Assembly: GCA_010909165.1 (NCBI GenBank)
Contig: MU008164.1
Coordinates: 248,001 to 312,000, forward strand
Length of the DNA stretch: 64,000 nucleotides
From: Anthoceros angustus
Taxonomy: Eukaryota > Streptophyta > Anthocerotopsida > Anthocerotales > Anthocerotaceae
Direction of reading: 5' to 3'
Under the pieces are notes generated by a model. That model saw only the letters and a program-made list of their open reading frames with translations, made no database searches and was not told where the DNA came from. Made by a program: the position numbers and the translations under genes. This document shows, piece after piece, positions 53,271-64,000 of this stretch; within the stretch, counting starts at the first letter, position 1; the number at the start of each line of letters is the position of its first letter.

Positions 53271-54029
53271 GTTAGAGTGGACACCATATGCCTATTGTCT
53301 ACAACCAAGAGCTGATGATGGAGGATGTCCGGCGCCCTTCACATCCTCCTTCATCGCCGCCTCCCATTGCTGGTTATGGGGTGAAGGCTGACGATGCCAT
53401 GGGCGCCCGCCGACGCCCGTCATCGTGGTTTGGCCTCGCCTTAAACAACACCTCGGTCTCCTCGGGCCTTCTCCTTGGTTGTGCTAGCCTTCCCGGACAT
53501 TAGGCTACCCGATTTCATGCCCAATCGCGGCACCTCCGTGGTCGGTGCTTGATGGCTCGGGTTGTAGCCGCGCCCACCGAGGAGATAGTCCGCACGCCTT
53601 CTCCAACATCCACAACAAATTGCGCCGCATCCTTCTTCTTGCCGCCAGCCGTGATTTCTTTGCTTTGGGCATAGGGTCAGGATGGTCTACCTTTGGCTCT
53701 CCTCTGTCCTTCCTACTTCGCTCACCGCTTACCATCTGAAGCGTGATGAACGGACGCTGAGGGGCGTCGTCGAACGGCCGAGGCTGAGGCCGAGACCGTT
53801 CTAGGCCGTGGCGCCCGACGAGCGCTCGCTCTCTCGTGGGAGCGGGTGCCGGGCCGCCGACGCTCCCCACTCGACTTCGCATCGAGGTAGCCGAGGTCTG
53901 TCATCTTTAGAATCATGTTGCCTTGTGCAACCACTTTAAAAGTCTTTTTCTCTCTCTTTCACAGACTTCGTAGTTTTCACTTTCACGCTGCTTGCCTTTT
54001 CACGCTTACGATTTATCCTTTCTAACTTT

Positions 54030-55725
54030 CTTCTCGTTGAAGGGGTGTACACCGCGATTTCGGATCCGCGCCTTCGTAATAATACTTCTTTCTTTGTTCA
54101 TTATACGGTCCAAAGAAAGTTAATCATTTCAAATTTCATTCAAACGGAATATTTCAGCAATGGTAAATGTTAGATATCGTACATATTCAATTTCACCACT
54201 GTAAATATGATGTACTAACCTCAAATAGTGCAAACAACTCCTTTTGATTCTTGATAACTACAAACAAAAATGCAGTTAATATTTTACCTCCATCTCAAGT
54301 CGAAGAAGATCTTGCTCGGTAAATACCTTTCTCACTAATGTGAGGCAATGGCTGTGAAGATTTCCCACACTACGGAAATGTGATTGGACGTTCTGCAAAG
54401 AGGTATCAACGTTAGAATTTACATATTTGGAAAATACGAATATCAATTTTTTCCTTGTTTACATACATAAATTGTTACGGAACTAACCTTTTGAATGTTT
54501 TTTGTAGTTTCTGGATCTTCCATCAGAGTCAACAAGTCTGTGGTTTTCAGCTCCTTATTTTCAATGGCTGCTGATATTTCTGCATTACCAAAACTCAAAT
54601 TTCATTAGTACTACATAAACTGATTCAGTAAACTATACTAAGAATAATATAAACCGATAACACTTACTTTTTTGGATCTCCATGTCGCTCTAGGGTTCTT
54701 GTCGACCCATCTTCATTCAGATCGTGGATCTTTGAGGCTATGTTCCCAAATGGGAACATATCTATTTTAAAATCTTGGAAGACTTGTGGATCGAAGTTAT
54801 CCATCCATTTTCCAAAATCGCAAATTCTTCGATGGTCCATACGTTGGTGCATTATCTTGACTTCTTTTTCCTCTTTTGTCCTTTGAAAACAGTATTGTCA
54901 TTATATACTACTTACAAATATACTAATTATTAATTACAAACATACAATAGCAATTACGATGAAAGATGGTGTGTTGTTGATTTTGTCATCCATTGCTTCA
55001 ATTTTCTCCTTAATTTCCTTAGTCAGCAACTTGTTCAAAGAAGATCAGAACAAAAATTAGTATTTATTACTGTAAATAAAATACATATAATACGAAAAGT
55101 GTTAGTTGTTTACCTCCAAAATCGACTGAATTGAGATCTGTTGTCCATTAAACCTCCGGACCAGAGTCATTGTTTCCAACTCTAATTGAGCTGTTGTTCG
55201 GAGATTCTTCTTAATATCCTGTAACCATATACAACTAAAGTGAGTTGCAGATACAGTCGTTGTACAGTCCTACAGAAAGTTGCAGAACCAAGTCTTTACC
55301 TTTTTAATTTTTTCCAGTTGGGCAGGCACCTGGCAAAGGAGCTGCAAGTCCTTTTGTCCATTGATGTGAACATAGTGTGCTCCGTTAGTACTGTATCAAA
55401 GATATCGAGTTAGAAATGTTCACAGGAGATTCAATTCAGTTAATTGAAATGTATTACCTTTCTCAACTATCTTTCGTATCTCAATGAGAGGGATTTCGAA
55501 CTTCAGCCTGTCATCATATCCTGGATCCCCATGGGTGGGAACATTGTTGTTTGATCGCCAGCTGTTAAGGTTTGTTGGGAATTTACTATTGTCGTCACTT
55601 TCTGGAAAAACAGTCATTTCAGCCATGAATCAACCAGAAAATGGATTTGGCAGCTGTAGGCAGAAATGATCATTACCTTCTTGGATGTCGACCATTTCAT
55701 CGTTGCTCTCATTCTCGGATGCCAT
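54030..55725 (-). pseudogene. Family A unknown multi-exon gene, copy 3 (best preserved)
   Basis: ATG at 55725 follows an AG acceptor. Exons on the minus strand: MASENESNDEMVDIQE with a GTAATG donor; then ESDDNSKFPTNLNSWRSNNN to IPLIEIRKIVEK (55620-55460); NGAHYVHINGQKDLQLLCQV to KIKK (about 55390-55300); DIKKNLRTTAQLELETMTLV to QSILE (about 55220-55115); KEIKEKIEAMDDKINN (about 55010-54960); FGKWMDNFDPQVFQDFKIDM (about 54830-54750); AAIENKELKTTDLLTLMEDP (about 54570); VGNLHSHCLTLVRKVFTEQD (about 54350); KNQKELFALFE; and a last exon near 54100. Roughly 300 residues, acidic start, helical middle, no known domain. Exon 5 and 6 have small breaks. Confidence 0.6.
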
Positions 55726-56000
55726 TCTGTAATAAAAGCAACTGTCAGGCCAATGAATAACTTGAACTTTGAAAATGCACGGCGTGCGATCTTGCAGTGT
55801 AATTCTTTGTGCACAGTGCGCATGTTGTGCATGCGCGTACTTTCAGCTGATAAAATATACTACGGCAACACAAAGACTATATGACTTACGCTCAAACTGG
55901 TTTTGGCATGCGTCTCCGTTAAGATATTCTGAACATGCAATTTCAGCTTCCAACGAATAGTTAGGAAAAACACGGTTAGAAATAAAATATGATTACGGAC

Positions 56001-59000
56001 TTTTGAACTTCGTCAGAGTGATCCAATATCAAGAAAGTTGCAGCGCGCCGATGCATGCCACCGCTTAACGGCGCATGTTCCGGCAAGCCTATAAATACTC
56101 GCATAAAGTTGACTCGACAAGTTGTTGTCACGGGCGATGTTGACTCAAACATTGCTGAATGACCAATCGACTCTAGCTACATTTTGAACACGAGGTTTAA
56201 GACAACGTATGCCTAAGGAAAGGGATCTTGCGCGGCCTCTATAGGTTGAGGCAATTAGTGCGGCTCTTGCATGCAGTGCTTTGCACAGCGTCATGAGTCA
56301 CTCGAACGGTTACGTCCGGATGATTAACCGAGATTAAGCGAGAATAAAGAGGCAGTTAAGCGAGCGTCAAGCGGTCGAGAGAACTATCGAAGACTTGCTA
56401 GCGTTTCTTGGTCGAGTAGCGACTTTGAAAACGGAAACGAAACGTAGAAAGATAAGTTCGCTACAGGCTTGCCGTTCATGTCTTCTTGCGTGTTGGACTC
56501 AAGGTGTGTAGAGGAGTCTCGAGGTTTTCGCAACATACAAGGTAAGAAAAGAGCTTTTGCAAGCAAACATAGCGAAATGTATTCACAAGCAAAAGACTGA
56601 GGCAAGAGTGCGCGAGACGTGTTAGCGAGCGCAAAGAAAAGAATAAAAAGGCACACGGCGCAAGAGTGTTTGTCGTACGAGGACGAAGGGAGACCTCTTT
56701 TGTCTCCTTGGCGCTTGCGAGCGGCAGCAGTGAGTGGAAACCGTGGCGGGAAAAGCAGCACTCGGTTCTTGAGTCCAACTCGCCGTTCGGAACCTTCGCG
56801 TTGTGGTATCCTGCTAGACAACAAAAGCATGAGCATAGGCACAAGCAAAGATAACAAACAATTTCAAAGGCAAAACAAACTGGCGGCAATTTCGACCTTT
56901 GTTGCCAATCGCAAAACGTCTTGACGTGCTCTTCACCTCCGAGGGCCACGATGATGAGGTATTGCTTGTACGTGCGGAACCAAGGCGGAGGAAGCCAACG
57001 GTGAGCGTGTTGATCCGAGGCGACGCTCTGGGCGGGAAGGCAGAGCTATTCACTACGAGAAAGAAAGCGGCTGTTGGCGTGGTGGCGAGGCGTTCATAGG
57101 TGAAGGCACTTGCCGAGGTGAGCAAGGGCGTGAGAAGGAGGCTGTCGGCGTGGTGGTGAGGCGAGGTAGGAGAACCGGCGGCTGGCGATGGAACTAGCGT
57201 GAGAACTAGCAGGGGCTGGGGCGAGAGTGACACACCGCGGCGCTAGGCGGGCGTGGGGAGCGCCTAGCGGCGTGGTGGGCGCTAGAAAGTAAGTCCGAGG
57301 CGTGAGTGCTCCTTAAATAGACATGAATTAGGGTTCGATGCTTGAAGAGCCGTGCGTGTGTGTTCATTGGCGTTCGTTTCATACTCGAGGTTCGGAAATT
57401 AGGTTAGGTGTTGCATGGCTAGGTTTGGAACAAGGTGACTAGGTTGGTTGAGGCGCGGCGTGCGAATGGCGACCCTAGGTTGGTTGGGTGTCCGGCTCTA
57501 GAGTAGGTTTGGTATTTTCAAATTTGGTTGTAGAGAGAGTGGCGGCGCCGGAGAAGGGTTAGGGTTTTGGGGTCTATATAACGGGTTCACGGACTTTTGA
57601 ACTTCGTCGAGTGATCCAATATCAAGAAAGTTGCAGCGCGATGCATGCCACCGCTTAACGGCGCATGTTCCAACCTATAAATACTCGGCATAAAGTTGAC
57701 TCGACAAGTTGTTGTCACGACGCGATGTTGACTCGAAACATTGCTGAATGACCAATCGACTCTAGCTACATTTTGAACACGAGGTTTAAGACAAGCTGCC
57801 TAAGGAAAGGATGCATGCGACCTCTATAGGTTGAGACGGCGTTAGGCTCGATCTCTTGCATGCAGTGCTTTGCTGGCGGCGTCTTGAGTCACTCTTGAGC
57901 GGGTTACGTCCGGATGATTAACCGAGATTAAGCGAGAATAAAGAGGCAGTTAAGCGTCAAGCGGTCGAGAGAACTATCGAAGACTTGCTAGCGTTTCTTG
58001 GTCGAGTAGCGACTTTGAAAGCGCTAGAAAGATAAGTTCGCTACACATGGGCTTATTCTGCGTTCCGATGTCTTCTTGCGTGTTGGACTCAAGAAGGTGT
58101 GTAGAGGAGTCTCGAGGTTTTTAGCAACATTCAAGGTAAGAAATCTTTTGCAAGCAAACATAGCGATAACGAGCTATTCAAAGGCAAGAGTGCGAGGTAG
58201 GGTGTTAGCGAGCAAAAAAGAATAAAAGCCACCACGACGCAAGAGTGTTTGTCGTCGTACCCACGGAGGACGCCAAGGGAGACCTCTTTTGTCTCCTTGG
58301 CGCTTGCGAGGCGGCTTCGGACGGTGAGTGGAAAGCCGTCGGCGGGAAAATGCGGCAGACTCGGTTTTTGCAGTCAACTTTGCCGTGTTCGGAACCTTCG
58401 CGTTGTGTGGTATCCTGCGGTGAGCGGTCAAAGCATGAGCATAGGCACAAGCAAAAGACAAACAATTTCAAAGGCAAAACAAACTCTGGCGGCGAAGATT
58501 TCGACCTTTGTTGCCAATCGCTCTTGACGTGCTCTTCACCTCGAGGGCCACCGATGATGAGGGCTTATCGCTGGAACCAAAGGCGGAGGAAGCCAAGCGG
58601 TCGGGCGGTGTTCGATCGGGGCGGGCGTTGAGCTCTGGACGAAAGGCAACTCGCTATTCACTACGAGAGAAAGCGGCGGCTGTTGGCGTGGTGGCGAGGC
58701 GTTCATAGGTGAAGAGAGCGGCCTTTCTGCGGGTGAGCAAGGGCGTGGAGAAGCGCTGTCGGTGGTGAGGGGCGTGGTAGGGCGGAACCAAGCTGGCGGA
58801 GGATGGAACTAGCGTAGAACTAGCGAGGGCGAGTGACACACCAGGCGGCGTGCTAGGCGGGCGTAGAAGGGCGACTAGCAGGCGTGGTGGGCGATAAGTG
58901 AGTCCGAGGCGTGAGTGCTCCTTAAATAGACATGAATTAGGGTTCGGATGCTTGAAGAGCCGGTGCGTGGCGGTGTTCATTGCTGAGTTCGTTTCGCCAC

Positions 59001-59216
59001 GCCGAAGAGGTTCGGAAATTAGGTTAGGTGTTGCATGGCTAGGTTTGGAACAAGGTGACTAGGTTGTTGAGGAGGAGGGCGGCGTGCGAATGGCGACCCT
59101 AGGTTGGTTGGGTGTCCGCTCGGTAGAGTAGGTTTGGTATTTTCAAATTTGGTTGAGAGAGTGGCGGCCAGAGGAAGGGTTAGGGTTTTGGGGTCTATAT
59201 AAGCGGGTTCACGGAC
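56001..59216. repeat. Tandem duplication T6, two units of about 1.6 kb
   Basis: Units 56001-57594 and 57595-59216 each begin TTTTGAACTTCGTC and end GGGTTCACGGAC. Each carries the CTATAAATAC box (56089, 57674) and ends at the CTATATAA box. GGAC followed by TTTTG is shared at the junction. The frames inside (for example 58245-58631 plus and 56476-56949 minus) are not conserved between copies, so I see no gene. Confidence 0.85.
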
Positions 59217-62172
59217 CTTTTGGTCTTTTTTTGTGTTTGGTGCTTGGGACCTTCCAGCCATTCTCTCAGGTTTTCTGCCTTTTCTACTCCTCTTTCTCTG
59301 TCACGCACACGCTTGACGTCCGATTTCCAAGGTTGTTTCTGATTTCAAGTTTCATTCAGCTTTTGTCCGAGGGCCAAGGCGGTTGGTTTCTCACTTGTTG
59401 CGGTCCGGGCCAAGGTGCTCAAGGCCAAGTTCTAAGGTCCATCCGCTTAGCTTTTAGTTGCCTTAGTTTTTTGCGCCTTGTGGTGCTTGCATCATGTCGG
59501 GTTTCGTCTTTTAGCTTGCCTTTTGCTGTAGTCGAGTCCGTTTCCATTGTATTTTGATGTGCTTTCGGCCGAGGAGCTGGGTTTCTGTTCCTTGCCTTTT
59601 ATGTTTACGCAAGCTTTGTCCGGCCAAGGTCTTCTTGTTCGAGGTTTCTTCATTGTTGTTTTGTCGAGGCCAAGGGTTTTGGGGCTTGACCTTCCGCTAT
59701 TCCCTCTGCTGCGTCGTCTCTGTCTCTTCCTTCTTTTCTCTATGTCCCCACGCATCGCTTGACGTCCGATTTCCAAGGTTGTTTCTTTCAAGTTTCATTC
59801 GGCTTTTGTCCGAGGCCAAGGCGGTTGGTTTCTCACTTGCGGCCAAGGTGCTCGCGGTCAAGGCGCTTCTAAGGTCCAGCTCCTAGCCCTTTGTTTTTAG
59901 ATGTCTTAGCGTTTTGCGCCTGCCTTTGTTGTTTGCATCATGTCGGTTGATTCTGCTTTTGTTAGCTTGCTTGACAGTTAGCTTTGTCTTAGCGTTTCTT
60001 TTATGTTTCGCTTGCCTTTTATGTTTACGCTTTATGCTTTCCGTCCGGCCAAGGTCTTCTTTGTTATTCGAGGTTTCTTCATTGTTGTTTTGTTCGAGGC
60101 CAAGGGTTTTGCTTGTTGCCTTGTCGTATTCCCTCTCCTTCCAGGTCTGTCTCCTCTTGTTTTTCTCTATGTCCCCTCGCTGCGTTTGTCCGATTTGTTG
60201 TTTCTGATTTCAAGTTTCATTCTCACGAGGGCCAAGGCGGTTGGTTTCTTTGTTATGTGCCAAGGTGCTCGCTTTAATCTAAGGTCCAGCTCGCTGTTTT
60301 TAGATGTCTTAGCGTTTCTTTTCGCCCGTCTTGTGGTGCTTGCATCATGTGTTGTCTTTTGTCTTGTTAGCTTGCATGCTGTTAGCTTGCATGTTGCTCA
60401 GTTTCCTTTTATGTTTCGCTTTATGCTTTCTTCCGGCCAAGGTCTTCTTTGTTATTCGAGGTTTCTTTTATTGTTGTTTTGTTCGAGGCCAAGGGTTTTG
60501 CGTTGTCGATTGTGTCTGCCAGGTGTCTTTTGTCTCATGCTTTCGACTATAAGTGTTACACTCGTTTGTTCTCACTTGCCTTTTATGTTTACGCTTTATG
60601 CTTTCCGTCCGGCCAAGGTCTTCTTTGTTGTTTTGTTCGAGGTTTCTTTGCTCGTGTTCTCATTTTGCTCTTGTTGGTTGTTGCTTTTGTATCATCATCA
60701 CTTGTTGTCGATGGTCTTTTTGTGTGACTATGTTGCTCAGTCTTGAGCTTTTCTTTGTGGTATTGCCTTACATGTTAATGTTGTCGCTTGTTCAGTTACT
60801 TTACGTTCAACACTCGTGGCTTTGATACCATGTAATGTCTTGTATTACATTGTGTCTTGTGTTTTCATCTCTGCTTTCATTTTCTATATATGCTATGTCT
60901 TGTTTAATAAGTCATTTTGTTTCGCTTGGTGTTTATCTCGTTTTACTCAAACATTCTTGTTTATCCTTATGGTGTCTTTCGGAGCGTGTCATTGTTATCT
61001 TATATGTCTGCTTTTGTTCTTCTTTGTGAAGTATAAACATTGTTCTGTTTTACGATTAAGGCATCGAGTTGCTTTGACTTGATTTGTAATCTGCTTGTTT
61101 GTCTATTTCAAAGTGTTGCGTCTTAACTCCGTTCGAGTGTTATTCGAGGTTTCTTTTATGTTCTTATTTTCATGCGGAAGAGCTTGTTCCATGCATCGCC
61201 TTTGGGCAAAACATTTTAAAGGTATTTGTTTTGTTCGAGGCCAAGGTCTTCTTTGTTGTTTTGTTCGAGGTTTCTTTGCTCGTGTTTCTTGTTTGTTCGT
61301 ATTTTGGAAGGTAGATCACTTTTCCGCCACCGCCTTTGCTACCGCAGCGAATTGTCTTTTCTGTCATCCTTTTGTCGTGGTTAGTCACTTTCAGGTTTGT
61401 CTAATTTGATGTATATTTAGTTTCGTGTTTTATGTCTGACTTTTTGTTCTTGTTTATTGCATTATGTCGGGTTTCTGTGGTTTGTATTTCTTGGTCATGG
61501 TTGGTGTTGCCTGGGTTCAATCGTGGTTCTTTTGCGCTGCTATGTTTGTTTCATCGATGCTGGTTTGTTGTTAACTCTTTTTCTGGCCTTTTGTTGCAGA
61601 CCAGCCCACGCACCAGAAAATTCTTAGGGTTGAATTCAGGATTTTAGTAAGAGATGTTTACACCCTTTCCTTTGGTTTTCAGTTTCTGTTCTTCAGACAT
61701 TCCGAAAATATCTGCACCTCACTAAACTCGTTTCATTGTAGGCGAAATTTGTCATCGTGTGAAGGGCTGCTCTTCCAACATTCTAAGTCAGTCTCGTGTC
61801 GGGGATAACTATTTGCCCGAGTGTGAAATTCGGTGTTTCTTGGATGTCACGATCAAGGCTCGTTGTGTCTTTGCTAATCTATCAATATTATTGGCGAGAA
61901 AAAGTGTTTTGAAGTATGTGGGTTTGTTAAAATGGAAGTTTCTCTCTAACTTAAAATGGAGGGATCGCAAAATCTAACAATGTATAGATCAAAGGATGTG
62001 TCTCAATATCTCCCACACCCTCCTTCTTTTCGATTGTGGTATAATCAACTTTTAGACCCTTCAGAGTTCATTTGAAAGCATTCACCTCCATGTAAGTCTT
62101 TTCATATTGGTTTGCAAGTTCATTAACTGTTCAAATGTTTTTTGTGTTTTGATCACCGGTGCTTTTCTTTAG
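59217..62172 (+). other. T-rich leader of family B copy 2
   Basis: Equivalent to 38537-41244 but enlarged. Frames of up to 247 codons (60003-60746) are Phe/Leu/Val-rich translations of T-rich DNA with overlapping open frames in all three phases, and are not conserved in copy I. A TTGCAGACCAGCCCACGC acceptor-like site near 61595 is conserved. Confidence 0.45.
59311..60550. repeat. 430-bp tandem repeat, three units
   Basis: Units begin at about 59311, 59757 and 60181 with GACGTCCGATTTCCAAGG or a variant, pass through CGAGGGCCAAGGCGGTTGG, and end with GTTCGAGGCCAAGGGTTTTG. Copy I has one unit only (38684 on). Units differ by many short indels. Confidence 0.7.
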
Positions 62173-64000
62173 ATGGCACCCAAAAGGAAACCGGGCTTGG
62201 ACCGGAAAGAAGCAAGGGTCCTCCAAGTCATGGCTAAGCCGCATTACTAGGCATGTGTCAAGTCGGGTCCTCTCTGCAACTCATCCACCGCAGGATGATG
62301 GTAAAGTTGATGGTGTCTTGGTGCAGTGAAGGAACATATTTAGTTCCAAAAAGGCATTCCTAAACCGCCAAGGCACTTCTCATCCAAGAAGGATGCTCGA
62401 CGCCGGTGAGTTTGTGTAAGAGAAGAAGGGTTGACACTCGACTGTGGCATTGGTTGAAGGTCCTCTTGGAGATTACTAACTATGTCCCATTAATCCGAGA
62501 GAGGGGTCCAGGTTGTGGGGAGAATGATTTCTTGATAACGACGATCCCATGGTTGTGAGCCAAAGCCTGTCTAGAGTCTAGAGATTTGTGTCTGTGGTTG
62601 AGCAGATGCTTTTCTGAGGTGTTCCATACTGTTGTGGTTCGACCGGAGTCATCCCCGATCAAGAAGTGCTCGATATGTTTGAGAGGCTAAAGTGTCGGTC
62701 AGATGACTTTGCCATGGGTATGGAGGAAATTGATGATGAAGAAATTTTGAGGAGGATTTGACCCGTGTCCCGGAGGGAGCTGTGAATGATGCTTTGAGTG
62801 GTGGGGAGGATAGGTCAAAGCGGGAATAAGCGGTGTCAAGTCGCCGGGCCTTTATGAAAGTGAGTGGGGTCGGGGATGGGATATCGTTGAGGATATTCCT
62901 TACAAGGATCTAAATCTTATTCGATACCCTTTTTCCATCAAGTTCGAATCAAGGACAACAGGAGATTTTCTCCAAACGTAAGTAGTGATGTTTTCTTACT
63001 TGTTGATTTTGATAGTTCGACTTTCCTTCACATGGTGATTCGATCTTCACTTGTGCGGTGATGTCTTTCTTTCGTGGGTTTAACCGATTTTAACAAGGAA
63101 GTGCATCCCAACCAAAGCCGGCTTGGTTCGATGTTCGTGATCAACATGTTTCATGGAATTTTCCATGGGTGCGTGGTTGCGTCCATGAAAATCAAAGGAC
63201 CTTGGGATTGTGTCATGTCGAAAAGAGGTGAAGTTGATTTTGATGATGAGTGATTCTTTCACAGAGATCATCAATGCTCATTTGGGCGGGGGGCTCAGAA
63301 AAGGTAATATTGTTGGTTTTGGGGGTGCACTTTGATTGTTCATTTTTGGTCTCTTAAACTTGGAGCCCTTATGCTTATATGTTTTGCAGGTGTGCATATT
63401 TTTGCATGACCAGGTTTGGAGTTCGAGGTGGTGAAGAGTTACATAACCTGCTCATTAGGGACTTCTCATTTGCAGATTCAAAGTGGACCTTTTGTTCAAG
63501 AGGGTGTAGTCTTTTGTTCATTGTTGTTTGATGTTTTGATGTACTGTATTGAGCTCGTCTTCATTTGCAGGTATGAAGAACGGCATTCAAAAAATTACAA
63601 AGTGGATATGAAGAACTACCAGAGTGAGCATTTCCGTCAAAAGGTCAAGATCTACGAAAAGGACGTCATCGAAACCTTTAAAGCTGTTATTGATCACTCT
63701 CCCAAGTGGTCTGCACATGACAAGAATTTGTCAATTCAGGGGTTTCTCTTCAATTCAACCATTGATAACCCAAGATCCAATGTAAGTTTTTGGTTTATTG
63801 GGCTTGAGTTTTGTGGTTTGTATTTACTAACTGCTTGTTTTTGTTCGGCTTGGTATGCAAAACTTCGTGTTTCAAAAGGAATGTTGTCAAGATTTATGAA
63901 GACCATGGGGCAGTGGGCTTGTTGGCTACTACACCAATAAGAGCTGCCGTGTATGATTACACGCTTGACGATGGCTCGGTGCCCTCGATCTTTGGGAGAA
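62173..64000 (+). pseudogene. Family B unknown multi-exon gene, copy 2 (3' end outside window)
   Basis: ATG at 62173 follows CTTTAG, so a 5' UTR intron ends at the start codon. Start MAPKRKPGL. A clean block from about 62650 reads VIPDQEVLDMFERLKCRSDD then FAMGMEEIDDEEILRR. Next are LTRVPEGAVNDALSGGEDRS, then from about 63093 KEVHPNQSRLGSMFVINMFH and GCVVASMKIKGPWDCVMSKR, the segment that is inverted in copy 1. The exon after the CAG at 63571 encodes KNYKVDMKNYQSEHFRQKVK to FLFNSTIDNPRSN with donor GTAAGT at 63781; the next exon starts near 63845. No domain recognised; acidic first half. Remaining frame breaks sit at CAG/CTG-related sites. Confidence 0.5.

Larger units (their letters stand above)
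51387..54425. repeat. Tandem duplication T5, two units of about 1.5 kb
   Basis: Unit 1 is 51387-52927 and unit 2 is 52928-54425. TTTGGAAAA stands at both starts and again at 54426, giving 9 bp of junction homology. Each unit joins the methyltransferase 5' part, a basic open frame, the GC-rich edge block and the last exons of family A. Confidence 0.85.
53740..64000. repeat. Segmental duplicate of 34440-43540 (family A/B unit, copy II)
   Basis: Order and orientation match copy I: GC-rich edge block, family A gene on minus, divergent spacer with two TATA boxes, T-rich leader, family B gene on plus. Copy II has extra internal duplications (T6, and the repeat at 59311-60550) and ends at the window edge, equivalent to about 43513 in copy I. 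Confidence 0.75.

Noticed and set aside
56476-56949. 157-codon minus-strand frame in the T6 spacer
   Set aside because: The duplicate unit at 58174-58461 and the copy at 37.4-37.8 kb do not keep the frame, so it is unlikely to be selected as protein.
60003-60746. 247-codon plus-strand frame with hydrophobic segments, resembling a membrane protein
   Set aside because: Hydrophobicity comes from T-rich codons, overlapping frames are equally open, and the frame is not conserved in the duplicate leader at 38.5-41.2 kb.

Overview
The window looks like nuclear DNA of a plant-lineage eukaryote, most likely a streptophyte alga or an early-diverging plant. I infer this from a plant-type biosynthetic arginine decarboxylase at the left edge, spliceosomal introns (GTAAGT donors, pyrimidine-rich AG acceptors), TATA boxes, and transposase-like genes of a kind I know mainly from bryophytes and related lineages. 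I cannot name the species. Only the arginine decarboxylase (1-748, minus) is a clearly intact housekeeping gene. Almost everything else is repeats, mobile-element genes and their broken copies.

Layout. 1-2.4 kb: arginine decarboxylase 5' half and upstream DNA. 2.4-5.4 kb: low-complexity DNA and two pieces of a LINE-type retrotransposon. 5.4-6.7 kb: truncated copy of an unknown multi-exon gene (family A). 8.0-18.8 kb, minus strand: a DUF7869-like transposase-type gene, then a gene encoding a ParB/sulfiredoxin-like domain followed by a permuted (beta-class order) amino-methyltransferase domain, with an intact upstream exon pair at 17.6-18.5 kb. Several tandem duplications have enlarged this block. 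19.2-26.2 kb: a second transposase-like gene (plus), a third inverted fragment, inverted repeats, GC-rich palindromic arrays and a tRNA-like SINE head. 26.2-34.4 kb: simple repeats (including an 8-bp ATATCGGG-type array), CpG-rich low-complexity DNA, a possible LTR edge and GC-rich coiled-coil frames. 34.4-45.2 kb and 53.7-64.0 kb: two copies of a ~10-kb unit with two divergent multi-exon genes, family A (minus) and family B (plus), separated by a TATA-bearing spacer. 45.6-51.7 kb: three more degenerate methyltransferase copies, minisatellites and a second SINE-like sequence.

The most striking candidate system is the ParB-like plus amino-methyltransferase gene. It is present at least five times in whole or part, with two versions of the catalytic D-x-P-x motif, and lies beside transposase-like genes in the same orientation. 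I infer a mobile, bacterial/phage-like DNA-modification gene family domesticated or amplified in a eukaryotic genome. Its target base and activity cannot be read from sequence.

A caution for every broken gene here: paralogous copies differ again and again where one has CAG or CTG and the other has CG, usually causing a frameshift, while the arginine decarboxylase frame is intact. This is what noisy long-read base calling at methylated CHG sites would give, so many 'pseudogenes' may be intact in the organism. Paired tandem duplications with short junction homology are likewise either real or assembly errors. Features marked pseudogene should be read with this in mind.
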